64,000 bases of DNA from Zygnema cylindricum (Eukaryota > Streptophyta > Zygnematophyceae > Zygnematales > Zygnemataceae): the NCBI GenBank assembly GCA_037447655.1, contig JBBHKE010002450.1, positions 1 to 64,000 on the forward strand, written 5' to 3'. Under the pieces are notes generated by a model. The model was not told the DNA's origin. It did no database searches and saw only the letters and a program-made list of their open reading frames with translations. The number at the start of each line of letters is the position of its first letter. Position 1 is the stretch's first letter. Positions 43,220 to 53,492 of this stretch are shown in pieces. The position numbers and the translations under genes were made by a program.

Positions 43220-44271
43220 TGTAGAAATTAATGGTTCTTTTAGTATTTTCTAGGTCTAAATTAAATGCAGAAAAGAAGTTGGGGTTGTCAGCCTCTTACT
43301 GCTCTCTTCACCTCCCACACTTTTCGCAGTCATTTAAGGTTGAAAAGGGAGATAGAGCCATGGCTGGTTGTGCTATCTAGAGAAAGACATGCAGATGTTT
43401 TAGTAGATTTACTAAAATGGTACTTGCTTGACCTAGGATTTGATCGTGGTACCTACCGTCTATCAAGCTAGCTGGTAGCGGTTAGCTTTATCCTACAAGT
43501 CCAGGATCGGTGTTAAGACTATACGGTTTGACAATTATATAAACTATTAAGCGTGAACTAATTAATTTAACATGAACTATAGACGTCGTGCAAGGACACA
43601 GTGTTGTAAAGTGTGGAGTACGGTACGGTTTCGAAACGGATATCGCACATTTTGTTTCAACAGCAAAACAAATATCGCCCAACGATTTATGACGGCTACG
43701 ATTAAAACCCGGTATTTTTCGGACGGCCGCGAAGGATGTCGAGATCACGGAATATGATTTTGGCGGTTTTCAGTCATCGCCACATAGGTAACACGTGGCA
43801 CGCTCACATGGGATTACGACATCTCCGGGGATTACAAGAACGAATCCAAATATGACATGTGTGGTCTGGTTGGCCATGTCGTACGATGGTCGTACAGAAA
43901 GTACACCGACACCTGTACATTTCTATACGACACATTTTTATTTTGGTTTCGTACTTAAGTAGATAGAGTTTTAGAGAGAGATAGGACTTAGGACTTAGGA
44001 CAATATGGTAGATAGGACCCTCTCTCCTAGAGAGCTACTATACAAAAGGTCAACTTTGACCCTCCATAACTTATTGCTGAGGGGAGCCAATTCAGAGATT
44101 CTTTTTGCTATCGACTCAAGGGAGTCTTGCTTTCACAACGATGAAGGTGGTCAAAGTTTTTGTCAGCCAGGGTGGCAATTATTATTGCTGAAACACAAAG
44201 GGGTCAAGGTTATCCTAGAGGCATCGTGTTAGCTGCCTACTCTGAGGACCTATGGAGGTCTCAGAATTGCA
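43220..44271 (+). repeat. 5' LTR of copia element F
   Basis: Starts tgtagaaattaatggttctt and ends ggtctcagaattgca; followed directly by a primer-binding site. It contains a G-box-like acacgtggc near 43793, the CGTAC pair at 43880-43903 and a tRNA-like antisense block at about 43430-43500. The matching 3' LTR of F is not present in the window. Confidence 0.8.
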
Positions 44272-44286
44272 GGCTATGGGCCTACC
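44272..44286 (+). other. Primer-binding site of element F (decayed)
   Basis: The word ggctatgggcctacc directly after the LTR. The better preserved copy in element B (GGTTATGGGCCCACC) is complementary to the anticodon arm of plant initiator tRNA-Met. Here two positions have changed. Confidence 0.7.
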
Positions 44287-44436
44287 CCTAGGGTGCCCAT
44301 CTTTAATGGAACTGGTTTCATACACCAGGAGAGTATGATGACAAGAGCTCCATGTGAGAAAAGGTTTTGGGGAATAGTGAGTGGACCAGTGAGGCGTTCA
44401 TCTTATCTTGGCATCTCTCCAGGGTTTGGAGGAAGC
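44287..44436 (+). pseudogene. Copia element F: gag N-terminal fragment
   Basis: The frame MPIFNGTGFIHQESMMTRAP continues to PGFGG and matches the gag starts of G and B (MPIFDGSDFLYWE in B). It is cut at 44436 by element C and resumes at 53498. Confidence 0.8.
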
Positions 44437-45443
44437 TGCAATTCTGTGTCCTCCATTGGACTACAAAATACATGAAGCCCCTAGATAGTATTTAACTAAC
44501 GTACTTCAAGCCACAACCACTGCTGCCCAAGAAGGCAAACTGACAATTTGATTGCACACTTGTGAAGCGTGGACTCCCATGAGTCTGTAGCAAAAAGAAT
44601 CACTGAAAATGACCAACTAGCCGATAAGTTATGAGTCGGCGAAAATGCCAAGTTTATACAAACTCTTAAAGGGAGAGAGGTACCTATCTACCAAATTCTC
44701 TAAGTCCTAAATCCCTCTCACAACCCTTATCTATTGAAGTACGAACCAATGAAATCACTGTAGGGTACAGAAAAGTATTATGGCCGATGTACTTTCTGTA
44801 GGGCCTATGTACGACAACGCCATTAAGTGGACGCGTGTCCAGTTTTAACTTGTCCTTATGTTCGCCGGAATTCGTGCTACCAAATGTCATCCCTCTGCGT
44901 GGCGCCACGTCATGCCACGTCCATAAACGCCAAAGTGACCATTCCGCGATCTCGCCTGTGATATACGCCGTCGGATTAAATCCGACATGAAATGTCCGCC
45001 ATCGAAACAAATGTCCGATTCATTTGTTTTCTTGCGAGATAATGTTCGCACTATATAATACTTGGTTCTATGTTCCTTCGTTCGTCATTCCGTTAATCGA
45101 ATTTATGGTTGTAACACTGTTTAAATATATATCAAACCTAATGTATCCTAACGGACTTCTACGACAGACTAGCTAGAGCTAATGGCTACGCCGCGCTCTG
45201 CCGGTCGGAGGTTCGAGTCATGCCGGACTCAACCTTTTGTTCAGAGTGACATAAGTCACTCTTTAGCCCTGCCTGCTTAAGCTAGGACAGCCATGGCTCA
45301 GCCACCCTCTCTATCCCTTAGTGACTATGACAAGTATAGTGGGTAGAGAGAGGAGGTGGAGGCTGGTTGTCCGCCTTTTTCTTTCTTCTATTTGTACTAA
45401 ATTTAGACCTAGAAAATACCATATATAACTAATAATTTCAACA
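44437..45443 (-). repeat. 3' LTR of element C
   Basis: Minus-strand LTR, TGTTGAAATTATTAG at 45443 to ACAGAATTGCA at 44437. It contains CGTAC-type motifs (44786-44815), gccacgt words (44907-44920) and a tRNA-like segment around 45150-45245 on the plus strand with a ggttcgagtc B-box-like word. Confidence 0.85.
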
Positions 45444-45456
45444 CTCCCCTTATTTT
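45444..45456 (-). other. Polypurine tract of element C
   Basis: AAAATAAGGGGAG directly next to the 3' LTR. It is the expected start site of plus-strand DNA synthesis, and the same tract occurs at the 3' LTRs of A and G and, slightly altered, of B. Confidence 0.85.
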
Positions 45457-47068
45457 CTAGTCCAATTTAAATTTCAGTTTTAATTCACACTTTTCTCTGC
45501 AATATTTTAACTTGGGAGAAGGCACCGGTTTTGTCATCATATCAGTTACCATTTCCTCATCAGATCTATATACAAGATTCACGATTTTATCCTCAACTTT
45601 TTCTCTTACAAAACTTAATCTTACGTCCATATGTTTAGCCTTAAATTGATGTTTTGGATTGGCTGCAATTGCAATGGCAGCTTGATTATCACAAAACACT
45701 TCATGCACTCCCTCCTTCATATACCCCAGTTCTTGCAGCAAGGACTTGACTCACATCAACTCTTTCACAGGAGAACAAGGGGCCATGTATTCAGCCTCCA
45801 TAGTAGACTGAGCAACTACCTTTTGTTGCTTACTGCTCCAACAACAAGCACCTTCCCCAACATACAACACATACCCAGAAGTGCATCTTCTCATAGGTGC
45901 GTCCCCATAATTGGCATCACTCCAAGTAGTGATGTTAGTGTGCTCCCCTCCTAAATGCAACCATAACTCTCTGGTACCCACCAGATACCTCATGACTCTC
46001 TTGGCTGCCTCCCAGTCTCTCTTCATAGGATCATTAAGACTTTTACTCAGTACTCCAACTGTTGGCGCTATGTCCGGCCTAGTACAATTCATGAAATAGA
46101 TTAAATTTCCTACAACCTGTCTATAAGTTATAGATTTCATAAACTCTCTCTCCTTTGGACTCATCTGATCATCTAAGATCATCACTCCGACTTCTACACT
46201 CCCATCACTTATTTTTTTCAAGTCCATGGGAGTGGTACAACTGTTAGCATTTTCCATCTGGAATTTCTCAAGCATATTACCTATAGCTTCTTTCTGAGTA
46301 AGTCTAATAATCTTCTTCCCCCTATCTCTCTCCATTTGAATCCCCAAAATATATCTTGCCTCCCCTAAATCCTTCATATCAAATATGCTTCTAAGATCTT
46401 TCTTTAACTTATCGATTTTTTCCAAAGATTTACTCAACACAAGCAGATCATCCACATAAATTGCAATAAAAATGATACCATTCTCATCTTCAAACATATA
46501 GATAGAATGGTCAGAGCTGATCCGGATATATCCCTGACCGGTGAGAAACTCATCTAGTTTCTTATTCCACTGTTGAGGAGCCTGCTTCAGTCCATATAAA
46601 GACTTTATGAGCCTACAGACTTTGCTCTCTTCTCCTTCTTCCACGAACCCCTCGGGTTGTCTCATGAAAATTTCTTCCTCTAACTCACCATTAAGATAAG
46701 CAGTCTTAATGTCCATCTGGTGTATTTCTATGTCTTTCGCTGCTGCCAGACTGAGGAGAATCCTTATTGATGGGAACCGAACAACTGGAGCAAAGGTCTC
46801 CTCATAGTGAATCCCCTCCTTTTTGGTGAACCCTTTCGCTACCAATCTAGCCTTATATCTCTTAATGGTATTATCTGGGTTCATTTTTAATTTAAATACC
46901 CATTTACACCCAATAGGTTTTCTGTCTAGAGGACAATCCGCTAGTTCCCAAGTATTTGCTTCCATGATAGAGGCCATCTCATCATTTATAGCTCTAATCC
47001 ATCTTTCTTTCCCCGGACTATTCACTGCCTCCGAGTAAGACTCAGGCTCATCTGGGTGAGATAGCTTA
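45457..47068 (-). CDS. Copia element C: reverse transcriptase-RNase H, nearly intact
   Basis: The long frame 47025-45751 (424 codons) carries the whole RVT_2-type reverse transcriptase. It has [20 protein letters not shown] near residue 60, QMDIKTAYLNGELEEEIFM near 105, [19 protein letters not shown], and the catalytic IYVDD motif near residue 190. RNase H follows (TTWSDANYGDAPMRRCTSGY, STMEAEYM). One TGA in place of the usual Trp codon of the LMWVKSLL word stops it just below 45751. The same frame continues to 45457 with FCDNQAAIAIAANPKHQFKA and the terminal DMMTKPVPSPKL. Upstream it is cut by element G at 47068/51361. Best coding copy of the cluster, but not functional as it stands. Confidence 0.88.
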
Positions 47069-47073
47069 GTTAC

Positions 47074-48245
47074 TGTTGATATTTGAGTATTTTCTAGGTG
47101 TTATTATGATAAAAAAAGAGCAGAGGCAGTCTGCCTCTGACTCCCTTATCCAAGCCCCCATACTTGTTGTAGTCACCGAAGGCTGGATAGGGAGACAGAG
47201 TCATGGCTGCCTGAGTTCTCCAAGAGAGACAGGTAAATTAAGAAGGTTCATAAAAAGGATTGACTGGCGCAGGGTTTGATCCTGGTACCTGCCGCCCGTC
47301 AAAGTATCCGTTAGCTCTAGCCGTTAAGTCTATAATAATGTTAATATATGTAGGGTTTGACAAATATTTAAATAGTAACACGTAGACTAGTTCGTTTAAT
47401 GGGGAATAGATATGTAGTACATGGATATAGTTTTAGGTAGTACGGAGTACGGTTTCGATGTTTTATGAAACGGATATCGCGCACTTGTTTCAACCGCGAA
47501 ACAAATACCGCGCGTCAAATTTCATTGGCTAGGATTATATCTGGTTTTGATCGGACGGCCGAGATAGGCGTCGCGATCACGGAAGAGGTACTTTTGGCGT
47601 TTTATGGTCATTGCCACGTCAGATGACACGTGGCATGATACCATTAGATTACAAGAACTCCGGAGAATACGGGAACAAATCCTGATTTGACATGTGTCGA
47701 CATTTTGCTCATGTTGTACAATGGCCGTACAGAAAGTACACCGGCACCTGTACTTTTCAGTACGACACAATAATTTGTTTGGTGCCGTACTTCAGAAGAT
47801 AGAGTTTTAGAGGGGGAATAGGACTTAGGAAATTTTGGGTCGGTAGCTGCCTCTACAGAGAGCACCTTGTATAAATGGCAAACTTTGGCCAGCCATAAGT
47901 ATTAATTTACTTGACCATTTTTAGTGATTCTTTTTGCTGCGGACTCAGGGGAGTCCATGCTACAGAGGGGTGTGAACGGTCAAGGTTTTTGTTTGCCAGG
48001 GTGGCGGTATTTCTAAGGGAAAGTCAAAGAGGGTGAATGTGTCCAAATCTCATATTCTAACTTTGCATTTTGTGGTGAAACTGAGCACGCAGAAAGTGTT
48101 ATTTCACAGGGGTGAATCTATATTGGGGTTCTGACTGTCAAGGGGTCAGTCATTTGGGTTTATATCAACTTGGAGTCGGCACCATCTAGATTAGCTTCTT
48201 TTGGATCTGCTTACTCTGAGGGCCAATGGAGGTCTCAGAGTTTCA
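47074..48245 (+). repeat. 5' LTR of element G
   Basis: Starts tgttgatatttgagtatttt and ends ggtctcagagtttca. It has a TATA-like box at 47870-47876 (TATAAAT), an ACGTGGC word near 47628, the CGTAC pair at 47710-47740, a stem-loop near its start (47135-47152 with 47184-47200) and a tRNA-like antisense block near 47255-47330. Confidence 0.92.
47870..47876 (+). promoter_or_regulatory. Candidate TATA box of element G
   Basis: TATAAAT about 800 bp into the 5' LTR, conserved at 50986-50992 in the 3' LTR. The position is compatible with a U3 promoter that drives the element RNA; the transcription start itself cannot be read. Confidence 0.5.
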
Positions 48246-48259
48246 AGTTATGGGCCCAC
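48246..48259 (+). other. Primer-binding site of element G
   Basis: agttatgggcccac directly after the LTR. Thirteen of 14 bases fit the initiator tRNA-Met anticodon-arm complement seen in element B. This is the copia-type internal (half-tRNA) primer site rather than the common 3'-end site. Confidence 0.8.
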
Positions 48260-48273
48260 AATCTAGGGTGCTT

Positions 48274-48630
48274 ATGTTCGATGGAACAGACTTCACTTAT
48301 TAGGAGTTTACAATGGAGGGATTGCTTTTCTAGAAGCACTTATGGGGAATTGTTTCGGGACAAAAGAGATGTCCGCCACCCGGCTTTGGAGGAGCTTTCT
48401 ATGGAGAATCGTTTGAGGCTGCCTAGAATATCAACCGGAGTTTTGATGCAACGGAAGGTGAAGGGAAAAACCTTTCCGTGGATGGAGAAATAGGGGAGAA
48501 GGAATAAAGGACACCTATGGTGAGGGGAGCTAGGCTCTCAGCTATGGTACCACTTGTAGGGATTAAAATTGAAGAAAATGACAGAAAAAAATAGGAATAC
48601 AAAAACACTATAGCAAAACATCTTATACTT
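48274..48630 (+). pseudogene. Element G: gag N-terminal part with stops
   Basis: The frame begins MFDGTDFTY and has a stop at the next codon (where related copies have Trp), another soon after, then KHLWGIVSGQKRCPPPGFGG as in elements F and B. Too broken to be translated as one piece. Confidence 0.7.
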
Positions 48631-48636
48631 AGATAT

Positions 48637-49017
48637 GTGTCTAAGTCCATAGTTATCACTCTTTTAAGTCTAACGAAGTCTTCGGAGATATGGGAAGCAC
48701 TAATTCACATTTATAAGTGTGAGACTATTCAGAGGCAGCAGTTAGTAAAACAAGAAATAGAGGCCTATGTTTATAAAGGCGGTAACATGATAGAGTTTTG
48801 CAATGATATTGCTGCGTTATATGTTGAGCTTGCTAGTGCGGGATATGTAGAATCTGAGAAGAGAAAGATTAATACACTACTCATGAAACTCCCAGATGAG
48901 TACGAAAACATCATTTATTGTATGCAGGCAATTGATGGTTTCTCATGGACTTGGAGCTTTACCATGGGGATAATTCTTGTGAGAGAAAGCACTTTGGAGC
49001 TTCGTAGGGGGAAGTGA
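48637..49017 (+). pseudogene. Element G: gag middle part
   Basis: Frame of 126 codons similar to copia gag (UBN2-type): SSEIWEALIHIYKCETIQRQ, MLMKLP-like LLMKLPDEYENIIYCMQ and ILVRESTLELRR. It ends at a TGA just before a shift into the next frame at 49022, where gag continues. No known domain other than gag. Confidence 0.75.
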
Positions 49018-49021
49018 CAGG

Positions 49022-50158
49022 GTGAATGCATTTACAGCTGGTGGTGATTGGCGGAAGCGTGATGAGAGGAACGGCGGTGATTGGCGGAAGCGTGATGAGA
49101 GGAACGGTGGTGACGAGCGGAAGCGTGATGAGAGGAAGAAAGACAAAGGTAAACCTTATCAGAACATTGGTGGAAAGAGAGGGAGAGGAAAAGAAAGGGG
49201 AGCTTTGAAAAAGGGGGTTTGCTTCTTTTGTAGGGAACCGGGTCATTATATGGAGGAATGCCCTTGTTTGGAAAAACTTAGAAGTTGGAATGTGGATGAG
49301 GAGGAAGAAGGGGAAGAGGAGGAAGAGGATGAAGATATTTTAGAGCTTCTCAGGGTTAGTAGTATGGGGAAGAGAGAAAAGCACACAGAAATTCCACGAA
49401 AGCAACAGTGTGCTTTTGGAGGTATAAGGGAAGTAAAGAGAGAGGAGGTACTTGAGGATGTCGAGGAGTGTAGAGTGTATAACTTAGAAATGAGAAAGTG
49501 AGATCTAAGATCCATAAGTGAAAACGGGAAAGATAAAATTAATGAGGATAATTTTATAGATAATAGAGAAACAAAAAACTGGTCGGAAAGGGAGACTTCA
49601 ACGGATTCCAAGGAAAGGGGAGAAGTGAAACTCGAAGAGGTTTTAAAAGATAGGGGAGAAGAGGAATATTTAATGAAAGGATTAGGGGAGGAGAAATACT
49701 TATTGGGAATAAATATAGAAAGAGAGAGTGGAAAGAAATCTATGGGAGAGAGTGAGGAAAGTTCAATTTTTGCGGGTAATGGGTTTGACATCGCTAAAGG
49801 GAGTGATGGTATTTATGAAGGTGTACCTATAAAAGGGTTAGCATCTGGGTGTATATTGCAGATTGGAGACGGGGCTAGCTGTTTGGATTGCAAGAGGGAA
49901 ATCGCGTTGTGTGTGGATGAAAAAGTGATGAGGTGGATAAAATCTTTGCTCGGGGTTATGAAAATTGGGATGCTTCATAAAAAATGTGATCAGCAAGATG
50001 AAATGTTTATTTCAGCTCATCTAATGGACCTTTTAAAATGTGAGGGTATTGTCATAAAGGTTTATGAAAGGAAAAGGAAAAGAAAAAGAAAAAGAAAAAA
50101 AAATTGGGAGGGGGTATTTTGTTTTTTTTGTGTGGGAGTTGAAAGGAAAATAGACTAG
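49022..50158 (+). pseudogene. Element G: gag zinc knuckle fused to RT/RNase H-like remnants
   Basis: One frame broken by a single TGA (49499-49501). The first part has three copies of an 11-residue unit GGDWRKRDERN (49041-49139), an intact zinc knuckle CFFCREPGHYMEEC (CX2CX4HX4C), an acidic run of Glu and Asp, and IPRKQQCAFGG, the word that precedes the protease in relatives. The second part (49502-50158) has no protease or integrase. It carries GLGEEKYLLGINIERESGKK and SGCILQIGDGASCLDCKRE, which align with the late RT and RNase H words of C, and a Lys/Arg-rich tail. The join keeps the reading frame. I infer serial in-frame deletions of a full-length ancestor. Confidence 0.75.
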
Positions 50159-50171
50159 AAAATAAGGGGAG
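50158..50171 (+). other. Polypurine tract of element G
   Basis: gaaaataaggggag ends exactly at the 3' LTR start and matches the tract of A and C. Confidence 0.85.
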
Positions 50172-51360
50172 TGTTGATATTTGAGTATTTTTTAGGTGTG
50201 TATTATGATAGAAAAAGAGCAGAGGCAGTCAACCTCTGACTCCCTTATCCAAGTCCCCATACTTGTTGTAGTCACCGAAGGCTGGATAGGGAGACAGAGT
50301 CATGGCTGCCTGAGTTCTCCAAGAGAGACAGGTAAATTAAGAAGGTTCATAAAAAGGATTGACTGGCGCAGGGTTTGATCCTAGTACCTGCCGCCAGTCA
50401 AAATAGCCGTTAGCTCTAGCCATTAAGTCTATAATAATGTTAATATATGTAGGGTTTGACAAATATTTAAATAGTAACACGTAGACTAGTTCGTTTAATG
50501 GGGAATAGATATGTAGTACATGGATATAGTTTTAGGTAGTACGGAGTACGGTTTCGATGTTTTATGAAACGGATATCGCGCACTTGTTTCGACCGCGAAA
50601 CAAATACCGCGCGTCGAATTTCAGCTGCAAGGATTATATCTGGTTTTGATCGGACGGCCGCGATAGGCACCGCGATCACGGAAGAGGTACTTTTGGCGTT
50701 TTACGGTCATTGCCACGTCAGATGACACGTGGCGTGATACCATTGGATTCAAGAACTCCAGAGATTACTGGAACAAATCCTGATTTGACACGTGTCGACA
50801 TTTTGGCCATGTTGTATAGTGGTCGTACAAAAAGTACACCGGCGCCTGTATTTTTTTGAACGACGTATTTTTTTGAGCGACACAGTAATTTGATTGGTGG
50901 CGTACTTTAGAAGATAGAGTTTTAGAGGGGGAATAGGACTTAGGAAATTTTGGGTAGGTAGTTGCCTCTCCCAGAGAGCACCTTGTATAAATGGCAAACT
51001 TTGGCCCGCCATAACTATTAATTTACTTGACCATTTTTAGTGATTCTTTTTGCTGCGGACTCAAGGGAGTCCACTCTACACAGGGGTGTAGTCGGTCGGA
51101 TTTTTGTTTGCCAAAGTGGCGGTATTTCTAAGGGAAAGTCAAAGTGGGTGAATGTGTCCGAATCTCATATTCTAACTTTGCATTTTGTGGTGGAATTGAG
51201 CACGCAGAAAGTGTTATTTCACAGGGGTGAATCTATATTGGGGTTCTTACTGTCAAGGGGTCAGTCATTTGGGTTTATATCAACTTGGAGTCGGCACCAT
51301 CTAGATAAGCTTTTTTTGGATCTGCTTACTCTGAGGGCCAATGGAGGTCTCAAAGTTTCA
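50172..51360 (+). repeat. 3' LTR of element G
   Basis: Starts tgttgatatttgagtatttt and ends ggtctcaaagtttca; followed by the target duplication gttac. It differs from the 5' LTR at scattered sites and by small indels, including an added gacgtatttttttgagc-like stretch near 50860. Confidence 0.92.
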
Positions 51361-52378
51361 GTTACCTTATGAGCGGCTTGTTTTTCCGGTATCCTTTTGC
51401 TGCTCCTTCTCCCTCCCTCAAACTCTGAAGCTGGAATGGATGGAAGTCTTAGATTTCTCCTCACTGTCTCATCGGCTCCCCTGTCCATAGAAGTCGGTTC
51501 TGGTCCCACGTCTTCTATCTCCTCAAAGTCCATAGGGATATGTGAGATTTCCGGTGAGTCTCGTGTATCTCGGATCTCCCCTGAATCTGCAATCATGGTT
51601 TCACCTATGTCCCTTTCGGGAACGATCAAGTTCCCCTCACTTTCGGACTCAAATCTGATTCTTATCTTCTTTGTATATTTGAAGGAGTCAAATGACTTCC
51701 CTTCATCCATGACAACTAAGTGTTTGACCAGAATGATATCTTTCTTTGCTAAGTCATAGACTCTATATCCCTTAAATCCTCATCATATCCCACAAAGTAT
51801 CCAGGTTTTCCATTAGCATCTAGTTTCCAGTTCTTTCTATCCGTGTCAAGACTGTAAACTTGGCTATCGAATACTTTAAGGTGTGAGATATCTGGTTTCC
51901 TTCCAACCCATCTCTCATAAGGTGTCACTCCCTTTAGAGCTGAGGTAAGGATTACATTCTTAATGTAGTTGGCACGGTTCATTGCTTCTGCCCAAAATCT
52001 CTTTCCTATTTTCTTGTCAGCCAACATATTGCATACACTATCCCCTAGTGTTTGATTCAACCTCTCAGCTACCCCATTTTTTTCCGAGTTATATGGTACA
52101 ATTTTCTGGTGCTGCACTCCCTCATCTCTCAGATATTCCTCAAACTGGTTAGAGGTATATTCCCCCCCCATTATCACTCTTTATCCTCTTAATGGGGGTT
52201 TCATGCAACTTCTCACTCCAGGCTTTATATTCTTTGAAGTAAGTTGATGCTTCAAAATTTGTTTTTAGAAAGTAGACTCTAGAGTATCTAGATCAGTCAT
52301 CGATTATCTTCATCATAAACCTCTTTCCTCCAACCGAAGGTACTTTTGCAGGTCCCCAAATACCTGTATGGACCAAAT
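51361..52378 (-). pseudogene. Copia element C: integrase core and C-terminal part
   Basis: Minus strand. The integrase core near 52380-52180 leads into a DNGGEYTS catalytic Asp motif disrupted by an extra G in a homopolymer (eight G at 52162-52169; the consensus frame needs seven). The frame 52177-51749 then carries KNGVAERLNQTLGDS (catalytic Glu), KKIGKRFWAEAMNRANYIKN, TPYERWVGRKPDISHLKVF and GKPGYFVGYDEDL. A linker rich in Glu and Ser (51710-51366) leads to the RT half beyond element G. Confidence 0.85.
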
Positions 52379-53360
52379 CTAAAACTTTCTCACCTCTACA
52401 TGTGGCGGCTTTGGGAAAGGGAAGTCTGTGAGCCTTGCTTGAGCACAGCCACTACAATCATCCATCATTTCATTATCCCCATACTGAATGCCTTCTACTA
52501 CCCCAAGCTTTTTCATTTCCCTCAACCTATCAAAATGCACATGTCCCAACTGCTTATGCCAAATCATCAACTTAGGAACACCAACATAGTAAGCTTTCTT
52601 CTTTTCATTACTCAGGTTAAGCCTAAACATTCCTTGGCTACCCTTATCTGCCGTGAAGTAAACTTCATCCCCATACTTAGCTATAAAGACTCCTTTTCTA
52701 GTGAAGGTATCAAACTCTTTGTCATCTAACACAGACTTTGAGACAAGATTTTTACTCAGTAGAGGAATGTAGAGTACATCTGAGAATGTAAGTATAGAAG
52801 TCTTACCCTCGACTAAGACTTTCAGATCCACTGATCCCACTAGATCTGTAGTAACCACTCTCCCATCCCCATACTCTATCTCTATAGTAGGGATCTTTCT
52901 TAGCTTAGTGAAGAGTTCCTTATCATGACACATATGCATAGATGCACCTGAGTCGATAATCCATCCTTCTTGTGGAGCTTCCCGAATTGCTTCAAGGACA
53001 CATTTCTGTCTCCGAGGGATCTCCTTCTCCTCCAGACTCTCGTCAAGAAGAAGCTCCCCATCTTCCTCAGAAGACTTATCCTTTGTTTCTCTAGTCACTT
53101 TTGTAACCACAAGTGCCTTTTTTTCCCTCCAGAAGAACCCCCTCCACGGTTCTCTTGGAGCCTCAGCTTCGACAGCTTGACACCATCTGCGATGAAGTGT
53201 CTCGGATTTTTGCAAAAATGACAAAGACTCTTTGGGGGCTTTTGTCCTCCAGAATGATCTCTTTCCCCTTTGTACGGTTTCTTTGAGTCCTTCCCCCATC
53301 GGTCCCCTCCTATTGCTAGAGCTTCAATGCTCTTTCCTCCAATCCTAATCTCCATCTTTG
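52379..53360 (-). pseudogene. Copia element C: gag end, protease and pre-integrase domain
   Basis: The 306-codon frame 53299-52379 holds an intact protease active site WIIDSGASMHMC, then IPTIEIEYGDGRVVTTDLVG, and the pre-integrase zinc-binding domain (WHKQLGHVHFDRLREMKKLG, later CSGCAQ). The gag zinc knuckle is in another frame (53355-53095: CHFCKNPRHFIADG), its last Cys replaced by Gly. The gag N-terminus, primer site and most of the 5' LTR are missing at 53360/53361. Confidence 0.85.
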
Positions 53361-53492
53361 TATCCCTCAGTGACTACGACAAGTATAGTGGGTAGAGAGA
53401 GGAGGTGGAGGCAGGTTGTCCGCCTTTTTCTTTCTTCTATTTGTACTAAATTTAGACCTAGAAAATACCATATAAAACTAATAATTTCAACA
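53361..53492 (-). repeat. Truncated 5' LTR of element C (132 bp)
   Basis: Matches 45312-45443 of the 3' LTR base for base in length, with about four differences in 132 (about 97%). It ends with TGTTGAAATTATTAG at 53492 and is followed by the target duplication gaagc. The inner ~875 bp of the LTR, the primer site and gag start were deleted. Confidence 0.88.

Larger units (their letters stand above)
47074..51360 (+). mobile_element. Copia element G: complete, short, internally deleted derivative
   Basis: Two LTRs (47074-48245, 50172-51360) that agree at roughly 95% or better by eye. The perfect 5-bp duplication gttac (47069-47073, 51361-51365), a primer-binding site and a polypurine tract are all present, with only ~1.9 kb between the LTRs. 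The interior has gag and a fusion of gag to RT/RNase H-like remnants. Protease, integrase and most of the reverse transcriptase are absent, so movement would need enzymes from another copia element. It lies in the pol region of C. Confidence 0.92.
44437..53492 (-). mobile_element. Copia element C, inserted in F and interrupted by G
   Basis: Flanked by the 5-bp duplication gaagc (44432-44436 and 53493-53497). Without element G (47074-51360) and one gttac copy it is about 4.8 kb. The 3' LTR is complete (44437-45443), while the 5' LTR is cut down to its first 132 bp (53361-53492). Gene order read on the minus strand is gag remnant, protease, integrase, reverse transcriptase, RNase H. Confidence 0.9.

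Noticed and set aside
47074-51360. CRISPR-like or direct-repeat array
   Set aside because: The two long direct repeats are LTRs with TG/CA ends, a primer site, a polypurine tract and a 5-bp target duplication.
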